From the NCBI GenBank assembly GCA_030062745.1, contig CP099841.1, positions 6,507,001 through 6,571,000 on the forward strand: 64,000 bases of DNA, written 5' to 3'. Position numbers and translations under genes: made by a program. Positions 23,241 through 34,470 of the stretch are shown in pieces. Source of the DNA: Capitulum mitella. Its lineage: Eukaryota > Arthropoda > Thecostraca > Pollicipedomorpha > Pollicipedidae. Below the pieces are notes generated by a model. It did no database searches. It was not told the DNA's origin and saw only the letters and a program-made list of their open reading frames with translations. How positions within the stretch are numbered: position 1 is the stretch's first letter; each line of letters opens with the position of its first letter.

Positions 23241-25079
23241 GATATGTTTGCTGAGTGGTAAGAAATGAGATCTACATGCGGCGTGAAAAATGGACGGTTT
23301 AATTGTTTTCGGGATGGCGTCACCTGCAGCGACCGAGCTGGGAGGGCGAATAGGGCTTTCCGCCGATTTCGAGGGGACACAAACTGTGTTCTGCCGTCGC
23401 AGACGGCGCTCACAGCGCTGGGAAAACGGACACCAGCGCAGACGATTTTCACTCTTAATCCCGCTCAGTTAGAAATCACGATTGAATTTGACGGGATTTA
23501 CCAATGTCAGGTGCGGATGCAATTTCCATTTGAACGCTAACGTTTCGCTGCTAAAGCTTTTCACGCGTTGTAACGTGGCTGAAGTCCCTCTTGGTCCACT
23601 TTCCATAATTTGCTTGGTTTGCCTATGAGCCTTCTGCCTCATTGGCAATCTACACAGCGAACACTCTCCCAATGGTGTCGCAGACATGTTTCACAGGCTT
23701 CATAACACCCAGCGCCAAGTGGTCACCATTTCATTTGGGGAAGGTCATATGCTACAAAGTCACCGCCAACAAACCAACCGCACTGCTGAAGATGCTGCAA
23801 CACCAAAGTTCCTTTAGCCTCGGTATCAGAACAGAGCTGCTCTAGTCCTAGACGGAGTTTCCATTGCTGTAGTAGCGCGCTGAATGACCTTGCGTCGAGG
23901 ACTGTTCTTCCGGCTTTAATCCTCTTCCGGCGGCTGGAATTGTTTCATCACAGCCAACTGCCACAGTGAATCACAAGCAAACTAATTATAAACTATCCGC
24001 GGTCGGTCTGGCCAGCTCTGAGTCCTTTCCACAACTCGGAGCCGTCTGGTCGTGCCGCTTACCAGTGTGGGCTGAACACAGAGTCCATTAACACGCGTGC
24101 GAACTCACTCAGCCTCCAGCGACCGACGAAGTTTGCTCATTTGGGCTACCCGCTCAAGTGAGCGAGACTCGGTGCACATGTTTCATGAGCCGGTCTTCAG
24201 CCGCGGGCAACGTAATCCCCTCATCCTTTCCAAGACCTTCGGCCCGTCCCCATTTTTAGCATGCCAGACGTTGCCTTCCGGCATTTGCAAGAGTGTTTTC
24301 TCGCCTTCCTGTTTGCAAACGCTATCGCTGCGGGGCTACAGCACACCTTGCTGTTGGAACGACCCAATTTAACCCTATCGGATATCGGGCCACACTCGGC
24401 CTCTGGCGTTCTAGGCGTCGTGACAGCCGGGCGGACTCCGCTCAGTCCGGCCTCACGACCGTTTCTCGAATTTCGAGTGCCGTGGCAGGCTGAGGCTCAG
24501 AACGCTACCAGCACACTGTGCAGGTCACCAGGTTCACAAAGCTGAACGGCCATGAAATCGCAGCACTGATTGTCCCAGAGACGCGCAGATCGCCTTACAT
24601 CAGCATTCCATCGACAACTCCGCCATGAGAATGGAATGATGTTCATCGGGTACATGCTAAACTTGCCGTTTCTTTTGAAATACGTCATAGCCAGATTTCA
24701 GAGTCATGTCTCTAGGATACCTCTAGAATCATTGGATGATATAACTGTTTTATGGAAATGACAATGGTTAACGAGGCCATCATAGGAATAAGGCCATCAT
24801 AGGAGGTGGCGACCGCGCAGGAGATAACATCACCATGTCTCCAGCAAAGAGGCTTGGAGCCGTAACGTTCTCATCGTGTTTCGATACGACCAAAAGTTAA
24901 AATTCAAGTCATTTCAACAAACGTTCCCGCATCACGACAGCTGTCCACGGCAAGGACTTGCACCGTCCTACCGGACTCGGTCAATCCCAGTCAGCCCCAC
25001 ACCTCGTCGGAGACCATCTCCAGCCCATTCAGCCGATAAGGCGCCGCATAACTCAGAGACCTCTCGAACGCCGCTAAAA
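23241..25079. other. intergenic, nothing recognised
   Basis: Ordinary composition. A short direct duplication of ggccatcatagga occurs at about 24775-24804. No supported exon or RNA gene. Confidence 0.45.
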
Positions 25080-25790
25080 GCGGGGCCAATGCGCCCGATG
25101 CCCGCGGTCGCCTGGTCTCGCCGGGCGTCGGAGTCTATCAGTCGGGCGCCGGATTCGGCCGCGTGGGCGGCGGCCGACGGCTCCCGCCGGCCGCCGCCGG
25201 CTATTCCCGTGGCTCCCGGAGATGCTCATATCCCACCTGCGCGGCCGGCTCGGTCATAAAGCCCGCCCGGCCGCCTCTCCCATCAGGAGAATGCATAGCC
25301 GATGAGAGCGGCGCGGGTGGCTGCTGTTAGCTCGGCCGCCGCTCAGCCATCGCTCGGCCATCGCGCGGCCACCAGCCGACCGTGTCCTGGCCGACGGGTG
25401 ACCACCTCCGCCCACCGGCCTGCTCGGCCGCCGCCTCCCGCCGCCAGCTCCCGGCACAGCTGGTCTATTAGCATCCGAGATCCGATAGCGCGGCGGCCCG
25501 ATGGTATCGGCCCGTCTGTTGCGCCCACACCGGCCGGCGTCGGCGGCGTGTTGGCCGTCCAACGCCAGCGCCCTCCCGCGCTCCGATCGCGCCTCCGGCG
25601 TCCTCCCGCCGCTCCTCCCGCGCCGCGGCCGCCGATCGGAGACGATCGCGGCGCGGCGGACAAAGCGCCGCGGTCGGCGGAAGGCGCGCGCCGCGAGGTC
25701 GTTAGGCTTGACGACGCAGGAATCTGGGGGCGCGTGTTGGCGGTGCCGGGGTGCGGTGGCGGGGGATGAGCCGCGGTGGGGGCTGGCGTG
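25080..25790. other. CpG island 8
   Basis: GC-rich and CpG-dense. ATAAAGCC occurs at 25256-25263 in a GC-only surround. The frames of about 150-215 codons on both strands are Arg/Ala/Pro/Ser-rich composition artefacts. Confidence 0.55.
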
Positions 25791-25921
25791 TCGTTTGCCA
25801 CGTTTAGCGCCGCTGTCTGAGGTACAGATTTTTTGTGAACACGAAGGCGCAGGAGCCCAGTGTATTACAAGATTACAGAAATTCCTTACGTGCAAACCAG
25901 CCACCCAAAGTTGGCCAGCTT

Positions 25922-26045
25922 TCTCTCCACCTCTCTCTCTCTCCCCCTCCCTCCCTCCCTCCTTCTCTTCCTCTCTCTCTCTCCCCCTCTCGTTCTCTTA
26001 CTCACTCACTCACTCACTCACTCACTCACTCACTCACTCACTCAC

Positions 26046-26120
<75 letters not shown>
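25922..26120. repeat. compound CT/CCCT/ACTC microsatellite
   Basis: CT- and CCCT-rich pyrimidine sequence (25922-25999) is followed by (ACTC)n at 26000-26050 and (CT)n at 26051-26120. It produces long Leu/Ser/Thr-rich frames that are not genes. Confidence 0.95.
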
Positions 26121-26122
<2 letters not shown>

Positions 26123-27230
26123 ATGGATAATTTGTAAAATGGTTGTAGTAAAAGGAGAATCGTCTTCCAGTCGTCATTAGGGGATGTCATTCACGGGTCC
26201 TTTTTCCCCGGATATGCTAGGTTACACTGCCATGGTCGGGCTGGGTGCAAGATGGCCTTAAAGCGAGAACACACACAGAATTATTTTGAAACAATATACG
26301 TTCATCGCCACCATACTCCAATGTTGGTTCGTCCAGGGGATAAATGCTGACGTGCGTGCAGACTGGCAAATTTTCAAGACAACCAGAAATACTCCACGTA
26401 ACAAAACACCGTCCCTGTTATACAAACTGCACCCAATCTGCACGGACAGTCTTACAAAATTCCCAGTAAAAATGTTATGTATTTCTTCACTGTGATGGGG
26501 GTCCCTTTGAAACGGTAGCTGAGGCAATGGAAGGTCGTTTTACGTCTCTAATTCCAGAAAGCCCGCTTCTATTCTTGGTCACAGCGCCCACGCCGTTTTA
26601 TGAGTCGTTCCTCTTTTGCGATGTCCTTCGGTGCGGAAGATTTGACTCACTTTATTCCACTGTATGCAAAGCGCTGTGCTGCCATCTCCGGACGATTCGC
26701 AGTATTTATACCGGGCCGTCGCCGTCAATCCTTTGGCTGCTTTTGCGAGTCGACTGAGGTGATAACCTAATGTAGTTATATGATGACTGTTTCCTCAGTA
26801 TATCCTTACGGCTAGTTAAAGGGTCACTGTCGTTGGAATAAGCCTAGTTAGGTCAGGTCTTCGACCTCAGTTCTGACCGGCTTATAGAAGTTCAAGTCAC
26901 AGTGCCGAATCCATAGATTCAGCAAAAACACTTCGCATTGTTCAATTCTCTTTCGTTGATTGCCCCATCTTGAGCTTTCAGAGGCATGAATACGCCACTT
27001 TGGACTCGTTAATAGTCTGCAGGATCGAATCAATCTTCGCCGGTGGTCAAAGCTTTTTCAGATTGATCCCGGCAACAAGTGACAATGGCAGAGCCTGACA
27101 GTCTGCTGGCATTTCCTCCCGTATCAAGACGTCTCTCGAAAAGAATTCGGCGAGCGAAGAACAGCGCGCCCCGAGCTCCCCCAGCGCTCTACAGGTCGAC
27201 TCCCGTCCCAGGCTGGCAGCAGCGACCCCG
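26121..27230. other. intergenic, nothing recognised
   Basis: Ordinary composition; no RNA gene, exon or repeat that I can support. Confidence 0.45.
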
Positions 27231-27420
27231 AACGAGCCTGGACGAGCCCAAACGAACCGGATGAGTCGGGACAGGTCTGGACGAATCGGGACAACTCAGG
27301 GCGTGCCCAAACGAACCGGACGAGTGCGGACATCCGAGGCAAACCCAGACGAGCCAGTCGTGCACCGAAAGGCCGGGACGTGTCGGACGAGCCTGAAGGA
27401 TGAGAAGAGGCGGAGATAAC
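27231..27420. repeat. ~10-bp degenerate minisatellite (GGACGAGCCC)
   Basis: Words such as ggacgagcct, ggacgagccc, aaacgaaccgg, gacgagtgcgg and gacgagcc recur at about 10-bp spacing with much divergence. Stop-free frames on the minus strand follow from this. Confidence 0.6.
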
Positions 27421-28020
27421 CCTGGCCAACCCGGGACATCCGGATGAGACAGCACCACCCCGAATGACCCTACACAAGCCGGACGAGTCGGGGCGAGCTG
27501 GACGACGCGGGTCGGGCTCGTCGCCGCTGCGAAATTGTCCGCCGCGTCGACGTCACAGTCGATCCCGGTCAAATTGCTCCCGAAATACCGGCGGCCGCCT
27601 CCGCCGGCCATTTGGCGGAGTGGCCGTCCGGCCATACGCGGGCGGCGCGGCGGCGGCGGCGGCGGCGGCGGCCGGTCCGCGCCGTCTGTACACAGCCCCG
27701 GCGGCGGCGGCGGCCGGCTCGGGCCGCTGGGTGTCCGACTATGACGAAGTGGTCGCGCTGTTTGGGGCGGCCGGCCGGCCGAGGCCGTGTCATTGAGCGG
27801 GCCCGGCACCATTAGGTGATCAAACAGAGCCGGTCACCCGAGGCGGCCGTCGCCGGGCCGGCCGGCCGGGCGCGGCCACGGCCAGCGGTCCGCCGTCAGC
27901 TCCAGCGCGGCCCCCGTCCGGCGGTGGTCCTACGGCCACGTGCTGGTGACTGGCTGCAGATGGTGTGGACCACGCGTCTATGTCGCTGGTGGTTGTGGCC
28001 GTTGGGTTCGGCAGTTGTCG
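27421..28020. other. CpG island 9
   Basis: Dense CpG with CGG repeats at 27646-27672 and 27700-27716. No exon, TATA box or RNA gene is supported. Confidence 0.55.
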
Positions 28021-28079
28021 GCTAGGGGCGTAGCCAAGGGGAGGAGGAGAAGTGGACGGTTATCCCCGCTCCTTGGGAA

Positions 28080-28370
28080 ACGTAAGGCCCCATTTGACCC
28101 ATCTAACAGTTTGCAGGATTCCCAAATATGGCCCCTGAGGCCACAGTAGGTCCTCCATGTTGCTATAGGGGACCCATGAGAGACCCCTTGAGACTATCAG
28201 GGCGCCCTTGAAACTATAGAAGGCCCTTTGTGCCATAGGAGAACCCCTGCAAACGATAAGGTCCTCTTTTAAGGGTACGGAAGGCCATCCCAGCACCTTT
28301 TGGTGAAGGCCCCATGGGCTGAGGGACCCTCTTGGGACGAGGAAGCCCCTTCTGAGGATCCCCTTGGCCG
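28080..28370. repeat. degenerate CCCCTGAGAC-type satellite, locus 1
   Basis: Units containing cccctgaggcc, ccccttgagactat, cgcccttgaaactat and agccccttctgagg recur irregularly, about 25-40 bp apart. The same vocabulary fills 53450-54560, so the two loci share a repeat family. The frames crossing it are not genes. Confidence 0.6.
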
Positions 28371-29399
28371 ATTCCTCGCGACGTGCCTGCCCAGGATTCT
28401 GTCAATACAGCCATTGCGTCCCATTCTGTTTGCGCCTGACAATGCTCCTGTTTCTCTCCGCGCCCGGCCGGCACAGTCCTGCTGTCTCGTCCAGGCTCAG
28501 TCAGACACGGTCCTGCTGCTCCGCTCCCGCGAGACACCATGGCCCCGACACGGCCCGTCCCGTGCCGACACGGGCGGCGGCCGCAGACAAAAAGTCGCCG
28601 CCCGCCGTCGCCCGGCCAGCACGCACGCTGGCCGGCGCCGACATGAGCCGACAGAACAATGTGGCCGAGTTGTGACGCGCGTCACATTTGCCCCGCGCCG
28701 CGACGGCGCGGAATGCGACGCCCGCGCCAGAAATGCGCCGGCCGCGGCAAAAAGGCCGCAGCCGTTGGGAGGAGCACGCGCCGCCGCCGGCGCCGGCGGT
28801 CGGTCGGGCTCCGACTAAGAGGTTCACATGTTCACAGTGGCGGACCGCCAGACAGCGCCCGAAACCCTGTCGGGTAGCCACGTGGAAGGGATCTCCTGCT
28901 GTCAGGCATATCACAGCAGGGATTTCAAGGGAGGATGAGGTGGCGCTTGGCAACATTGTGTTCTGACGCAGTTGTGAACAAGCCCGGGGAGTCGTATCGT
29001 GCTCGGGTCACCCTCATGTGACGGCCCACTCGGCCGTGTTTGACCAGGGATCTTGTCAGCCGGGCCACTCATGCATATCTGTTCACTTAAGCTCTCAGGC
29101 TTTTCGTATCGGTGTCACTGACGAAGGCGGCCATTCAGACCACACGGTCCGTCTCGACGAGGACGACAGCCACCTGATTCCGGCGACCGACCTCTGGGAA
29201 GCGGACATTTGGCGGCGCGGTCGACGGGCCCCATTGGCCGTAATCCGACGTGATTCGCTGAAATTAACGGCCACAGTTTGGGGTCGTTCGTCCAGCCCCG
29301 ACAATCCGGCGCTCGTGGTGAGCGGCGTAGCTCCTGACCTGTCCTCCGCTGACGTCGCGTGCTGCAACATTCCCGGCCGTTACGTGCACTTGGGTCATT
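28371..29399. other. CpG island 10 and flank
   Basis: Positions 28440-28830 are CpG-dense with CCTGCTGT-type pyrimidine words at the left. The remainder is ordinary DNA, slightly GC-rich at 29140-29400. No supported exon. Confidence 0.5.
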
Positions 29400-30480
29400 C
29401 CCGGCCGGCGTGATTCCACGACCAAAAACCGCGCGTGGGAGTAGTGGCATCCACGATTCGAGTGCCATCACCTAAAAATACCCCGCAGCTACGTGGGAGT
29501 TCGCCGACTGCCCGGTGAGTCCGATGCACGCGCCGGGCGAGAGGACGGCATCTGTCCGGCGAGAGTGCGGAATTCGGGCCTGATTGAAGCCGACTGCGCC
29601 CTGCAGGCGGCGTGAGCAGCCGGCCGTCCCGTCAGACTCCCGCGGAATGTCGCCGCCTGATGCCGGCGATACCGCGGGCGCGGGGCGTGAACTCGGCAGA
29701 CACGGGCCGTCCGTCTGCGGCCGCCGCTCCTGACAGCGGCCGTATGGGACGATTTCTCGCCGGGGTCTGGCCGACCGCCGTCCGCCGCCGTCCGTTCGGG
29801 ACTCGCGCGGCCCGTCCGCTCCGCGCGCGACCTCCGTCCGCCCGGCCGGGCCCGTTCCCGGCCGCTCGCACATTGATTCCGACGGCCGCCGCTTGCAATC
29901 AGCGTCACCCGCCGCGCGGCCGGCGGCGCGGCGGCCACCGCAGCGCCCCCCGCCGCTCCGACAGACGCACCAAGCGGCGCGCAGGAGGGGGGCATACCGC
30001 GCGCAGGCCGTAAACTGTCGACCGCCCGGCCGGCCGCGCGGCCGCCGCCGCCGCCGCCGCCCGCGCGTAACCGGACGCGGTCACTCGCCCGGCCGGCGCG
30101 TTTATAAATCGCGTCACTTCGCCTATCAAATATTTGTTCATAAATCGGGCGTTTTTGCCGGTGCCGCTCGGCCGGCCGGTCAGGTGCGCGGCGCGCGTAC
30201 ACACGCACGCCGGGCGCCGGCCGGCTGGCGGTTGCGACACGCACCGCACGGCGGCTGCGGCGGCGGCGGCTGCGGCGGGGGGTGCGGCCAGTGACCGAGC
30301 GGCCGCCGCTCGGCCGCCGCCTAATGGCGTGTCGGCCGTGCTCAGACCGTGCTCGGCGGGCGCGCCGCGGCCGCCGTCCGCCGTGCACGCGCTCCGCACG
30401 GTCGGGCGGCGACGTCCCGGTTCGGCCGGCAGGCTGCGGCGGGAGGGTGGGACGGGGACGGCTTTAAGCGTGCTGCAGGA
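29400..30480. other. CpG island 11, the longest uninterrupted one
   Basis: About 1.1 kb of very GC-rich DNA with GCCGCC runs (30043-30062, 30250-30275). One AT-rich pocket at 30101-30154 holds TTTATAAATC, CAAATATTTG and TTCATAAATC amid pure GC sequence. Such a pocket is compatible with a core promoter or a homeodomain-rich enhancer core. The frames of 130-300 codons on both strands are compositional. Confidence 0.55.
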
Positions 30481-32489
30481 AGCGGTGGCGGCTCGCAGAG
30501 CTCCAGGTTGTTGGAGGCCATCAGCGTGCCTGACTCTGCGGCTATATACCTATACCCCGTGGCCGGTAACATCGAGCTTCTGGTGCATGTGTCCATTGGG
30601 CGATAGTCTACCACCTAGCAGTTTGTCTTATGGAGCAGCTAAGGACATGCGGCGGTTACAAAAACCTTTCACGCAGCCTCCTATCTCGCCGTGGTCCGCC
30701 ACCATTAGCATGTGCGCAAGGACCCAAGGGCCGAAAACTTTATAGCTGGAAGAACAGGCCTTCATCTACGCAAAAGATCGAGGGAAGTTACAGCTGTCTT
30801 ACAAGCCAAAGGCAATCTGGATTCATGTATGCGTACAATATGCCTGAGTCGAGAAGCATGGTGGTCCAAATCGCACACATAAACTGGGGTAGGAAGGCTT
30901 GTCTTTGCATTTTAATACTCGATAGGATTCCTGGATGGCATTACCACCCTGTCCGTCCTCTTGCGTGTATGACCAGCAGCTTTCGGTAGCCTATAATCCA
31001 GTGCTGCTCCGGGCGCCGTCTGCCAGGCCGGGCCGTCGACTGCCCGGCTCAGGCGGCCGCCGTCCGATGATAAAGTCGTCTCCGGCTGATGGTTCTGGGT
31101 CGGCGCTGTTTGCTCGGTCCGTCTCCCCCCCCCCTTCTCCTCCCCCCAGCCGGCGCCGATCGCCGTCGGACACGTGCTATCGACGAGTCGTCTACAGACC
31201 CTCAGGCTGTACTCAGTGCCCTGCCAGCATCTCCAGTTTCTGTCGCGCAGTTACGTTCTGCTCACGTTGAGGCAATCGTACGCTAGAATACCGTAGAACG
31301 TCGAGATTGTGTCGTAGTTCCTCTGCCTTCCCATGAGCCGCTGTCCCTCCTTCTGCTGGTTTGAGCATTGGTGTACTCGACCACCCTTGCAGTTTACTAT
31401 GCTCCCCAGTGTACCTTGACATTTACCTCGACCAGGCTCTGCCCTCTGCCGGCCCTTTGATTTTTCGCTCTTTGTGATGCAATCTCGGACACTGCCCCTG
31501 GCCTGCTTTGTCAGTTCCAGTTCCCGAGAAAAACTCCAAGGGCATGGCCACGTCACTGCATGAGCCACGGCAAGTCCCAGACGCGTGCTAACTCTAGCCC
31601 ATTTAAAATACGTGCCAACACGCCCAGCTCTCCACTCTGAGTCGTTTCCCGGTAACACCCCATACCGCCTGATTGCGCCTCGGAAGACGACGCCTGAGGC
31701 GACCCATCTCGAGCACCGGGCCTCATGTGCGACTTGTTAGCCCACGGACAATTCAATTATCCGGCGATAATGCAATGCACATGGAGCCTCGTCAGGGGGC
31801 AAGGGCCAAGTGTCGTGCGCACGCTGCGCGAGCGACGTCTAAGCAGCGGCAGTCATAGGTCCTGGCGGTGCCATTCCGAGCCGAGTCAGGATGTCCAGCT
31901 GGCGAGCTGGTTTTCAGACCGGGTATTCAGGTTAGCGTGTTGTTGACTCCCGCGGCCTTAGGTTTCCTTCCAGCTGTTAGGAATGTTTTCATTAGTTCGG
32001 GCCGTTCCGGTTTTGTTGGAGACCCTACCCCGGGATGCTGCGGTGGAATTGATGACCGTTTCCGCCGTAAATTGGTTCGGCACTCTGTCATTGCGCGCTG
32101 CTAGTGGGCATTCAGCTGTGTCAATGGCGACCACGCAGGCTACATGTTATCCCTGAAAGGCGCTTCTGAAATCCCATAGCACGATACCCTCTGATGCTCC
32201 CGGATATTTAACACAAAAATGGAGGGTTTTGTCCCACCACCTTATTAAGCGATGCGCTTTTGTCTCCGCCGCTTGTGTCATCTCCGTCGCCCGACCGTCG
32301 CTCAATACACCGACCAAAGCCAGCGGCCTGCGCCTCTTCCCGCACCTGCTGAACGCCTGAATACTCTCCTGTTCAGATCCGGTTCCGCATCTCCGGCGTG
32401 TCTGCCGGAGCCGACAGGGAAGGCGTCCGGCGTCGCGCGAACAAAGGCAGGATTTACCGCGTGGGCCGAGGGCACGACGGACGGAGGAG
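30481..32489. other. intergenic with a small GC/poly-C stretch
   Basis: Mostly ordinary sequence. Positions 31000-31180 are GC-rich, with the word GATAAAGTC at 31069-31077 and C-runs near 31127-31151. Minus-strand frames at 31213-31658 show no domain I recognise. Confidence 0.45.
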
Positions 32490-32850
32490 CGCGCGCCGGG
32501 GCAGGAACCGCAGCAGAATCCCCGGCAGGAGGGTCTGCTGCTGAGGGAGACGCTCGTGCCGGCCCAGGTAGGGCCGCAGCAGAATAATCGGCAGGACAGT
32601 CTGCTGCTGATAGATCCGCTCGTGCCGGCCGCGCCAGGACCGCAGCCGAATCCCTGGCAGGACGGTCTGCTGTTGAGGGGGGGGGGGGGCGCTCGTGCCG
32701 GCCGGGGCAGGGCCACAGCAGAATGCTCGGTAGGACGGTCTGTTGCTGGGAAAACAGTTCGTCTCAGCCGAAGTAGAGCCGCAGCAGAATTCCCGGCAGG
32801 ATGTCCTGCTGCTGAGAGAGCCGCTCGTAACGGCCGTGACAGGACAGGTA
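32490..32850. repeat. 66-bp minisatellite, 5 units
   Basis: The marker GCAGCAGAAT, or a close variant, starts at 32510, 32576, 32642, 32715 and 32781. Spacing is exactly 66 bp except for the unit expanded by a G-run at about 32678-32690. Each unit also contains GGCAGGACGGTCTGCTGCTG and CGCTCGTGCCGGCC. Since 66 is 22 codons, long frames on both strands encode 22-residue repeats. I treat these as a consequence of the satellite. Confidence 0.85.
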
Positions 32851-32932
32851 TCTCAATCAGCTGCGGATAATAAGTTCGGTGGCAGCCGTTAGAGGGAGGG
32901 AGGCTGGCCAACCGCTGACGGTCTGCGGATCA

Positions 32933-33030
32933 GGGACATTCAGAGGCGCCGATAGAGCGGGACAGGGAACATTCAAAGGCGCCAACAGAGCTGGGATCGG
33001 GAATATTCAGAGGCGCCGACAGAGCAGGAA
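32933..33030. repeat. 33-34-bp tandem repeat, 3 units
   Basis: ATTCAGAGGCGCC, or attcaaaggcgcc, begins near 32938, 32971 and 33005, each followed by a gacagagc-like or aacagagc-like segment and a purine-rich tail. Confidence 0.75.
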
Positions 33031-34179
33031 ACAGGAATACCTACTCAGAGGTCACGCGTAAGGTCCCCGGGCAGGAAAATGGCCGGCACAGCGCTTTCAG
33101 AGACAAGGAAGAGGAGCCGGCGGGCAGTTCGTCTGCTGTTGGGTGGCCTGAATCACCTCTGACGAGATTCTGGTCTGATCTCAGCAAAAGCATATATCCA
33201 GGCAGTCCAAATACGCCCTCGCTCACAGCACAGATCGGCTTATCTCCCATTGCGTGCTCGAACGGGTCCAGATTCCGCACCGGGCGCGGCATCGTCTGGC
33301 GGAAGAGAGCCTGAAATTTACAGCTCACCCCGCAACCTCACGCCTCCGAGCTGTTTACACGGTAATTAATGGCGTGCAACTAATCGCCCCAGTCGACGGC
33401 GGAATCATCCGTCTTCCGGTCGGACGCGATCGGTTCGGCCGAGTAGTTGCTGCTGCGAAGGTCTGGCGCCGCGCCGTCCGGCGTCTTCCCGGCGTCGGCC
33501 GCGACGCGACACGAGGCGCGAGGCGTCCGAGACCGGCCAGCCCGACGCGTTTCGCCGGAGCGTGACTCGCCCACGAGCGTCAGCCCTGTCCGGATCAGCT
33601 CGCGCGTGTTCGGCGAGGCGGCGTCGATTTGAAAACGTTCAGGCCGTCGACGTCGCGATGGCAGCGAGGACGAGACGATACCATGTGCTGCTACCGGCAA
33701 TATACACTTCCCTTTCGCCAACGTCCGATGGCTGGTTGTACAGAGAAACTCGGTCGATGAGTGTTAGCAGCATAGAAGTGGCTTGGTTCTCCTTGCCTGC
33801 TGGTTGAATGACACACCCGTTCACACGTCGGCGGGGCAGTACCAGTAGCGCTCTTGAATATCTGTAATGCAACTGTGACGAGCAAATGGGTTGCAATGAC
33901 GGTCGTTCACTCGTCTTATGCTGTTGCAACAGTACATTCTCAGCAGCATCTTCAGTCATCAGTATTACTTTTCAGCGGCCACCGGGAGGGCAGTGCTAAG
34001 CTGGGTTCTAACGTGGTTTTTCCGAAGGAGACGGAGAAAAGAAAAATGCAACTACGTCACGCAACGAAGTATGAATGTAGAACACAGAAAATGCAAACCG
34101 GTGTTGGCACTAGTAAAAATGTTTTAATATTGGTTTAGTAAATTTAGTAGTTAGTAAAGTAAATTTCCATAAAGCATCC
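33031..34179. other. intergenic with a small CpG island
   Basis: Positions 33400-33660 are CpG-rich, preceded by GGTAATTAATGGCG near 33360, a homeodomain-type core (TAATTA). The rest is ordinary sequence. No exon is supported. Confidence 0.45.
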
Positions 34180-34470
34180 GTCGGAGCTCGGTGTATCAGC
34201 GTCGGCCACCTCAACGGCGCCGCTGTTCGGCACGGCGGGCCCAGGTCCGTCCCTAGTGCCGCCGAGGACGGCCGTTGGGCCGGCGCGACAGCCGGACGTC
34301 GGCCGCCTTTTGGCCGCCGCAGTACGGCAGGCGGGCCCGGACCTGCCCCTGACGCCGCGGGGACTGCTGCCCGTCCGGAGCGGCAGTGGGCCCGGCTGCC
34401 GACCGCAGCTCCACAGTCAGCGAGCCCGGGCCCGTCCCAAGGCCGCTGGAGACGGCCAAAGACCGTGTTA
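34180..34470. other. CpG island 12 (small)
   Basis: About 290 bp of CpG-dense sequence with no AT-rich pocket, sharply bounded by AT-rich DNA at both sides. Confidence 0.5.

Noticed and set aside
23948..23970. miR-2-like ATCACAGCCA
   Set aside because: The match is short, the seed position is off, and no complementary arm is found.
25860..26180. Ser/Leu/Thr-rich open frames
   Set aside because: Direct translations of the CT/ACTC microsatellite.
29489..30388. ~300-codon Arg/Ala-rich minus frame
   Set aside because: It lies wholly in a very GC-rich island where stops are rare by composition. Frames on both strands overlap it.
31213..31658. Retroelement gag or polyprotein on the minus strand
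   Set aside because: Basic, Gln/Lys-rich frames gave a first impression of gag, but there is no CCHC knuckle, no protease or RT motif, and no LTR.
32147..32911. 254-codon minus-strand frame with 22-residue repeats
   Set aside because: The repeats mirror the 66-bp minisatellite and both strands are open. There is no signal peptide, domain or splice context to support a gene.
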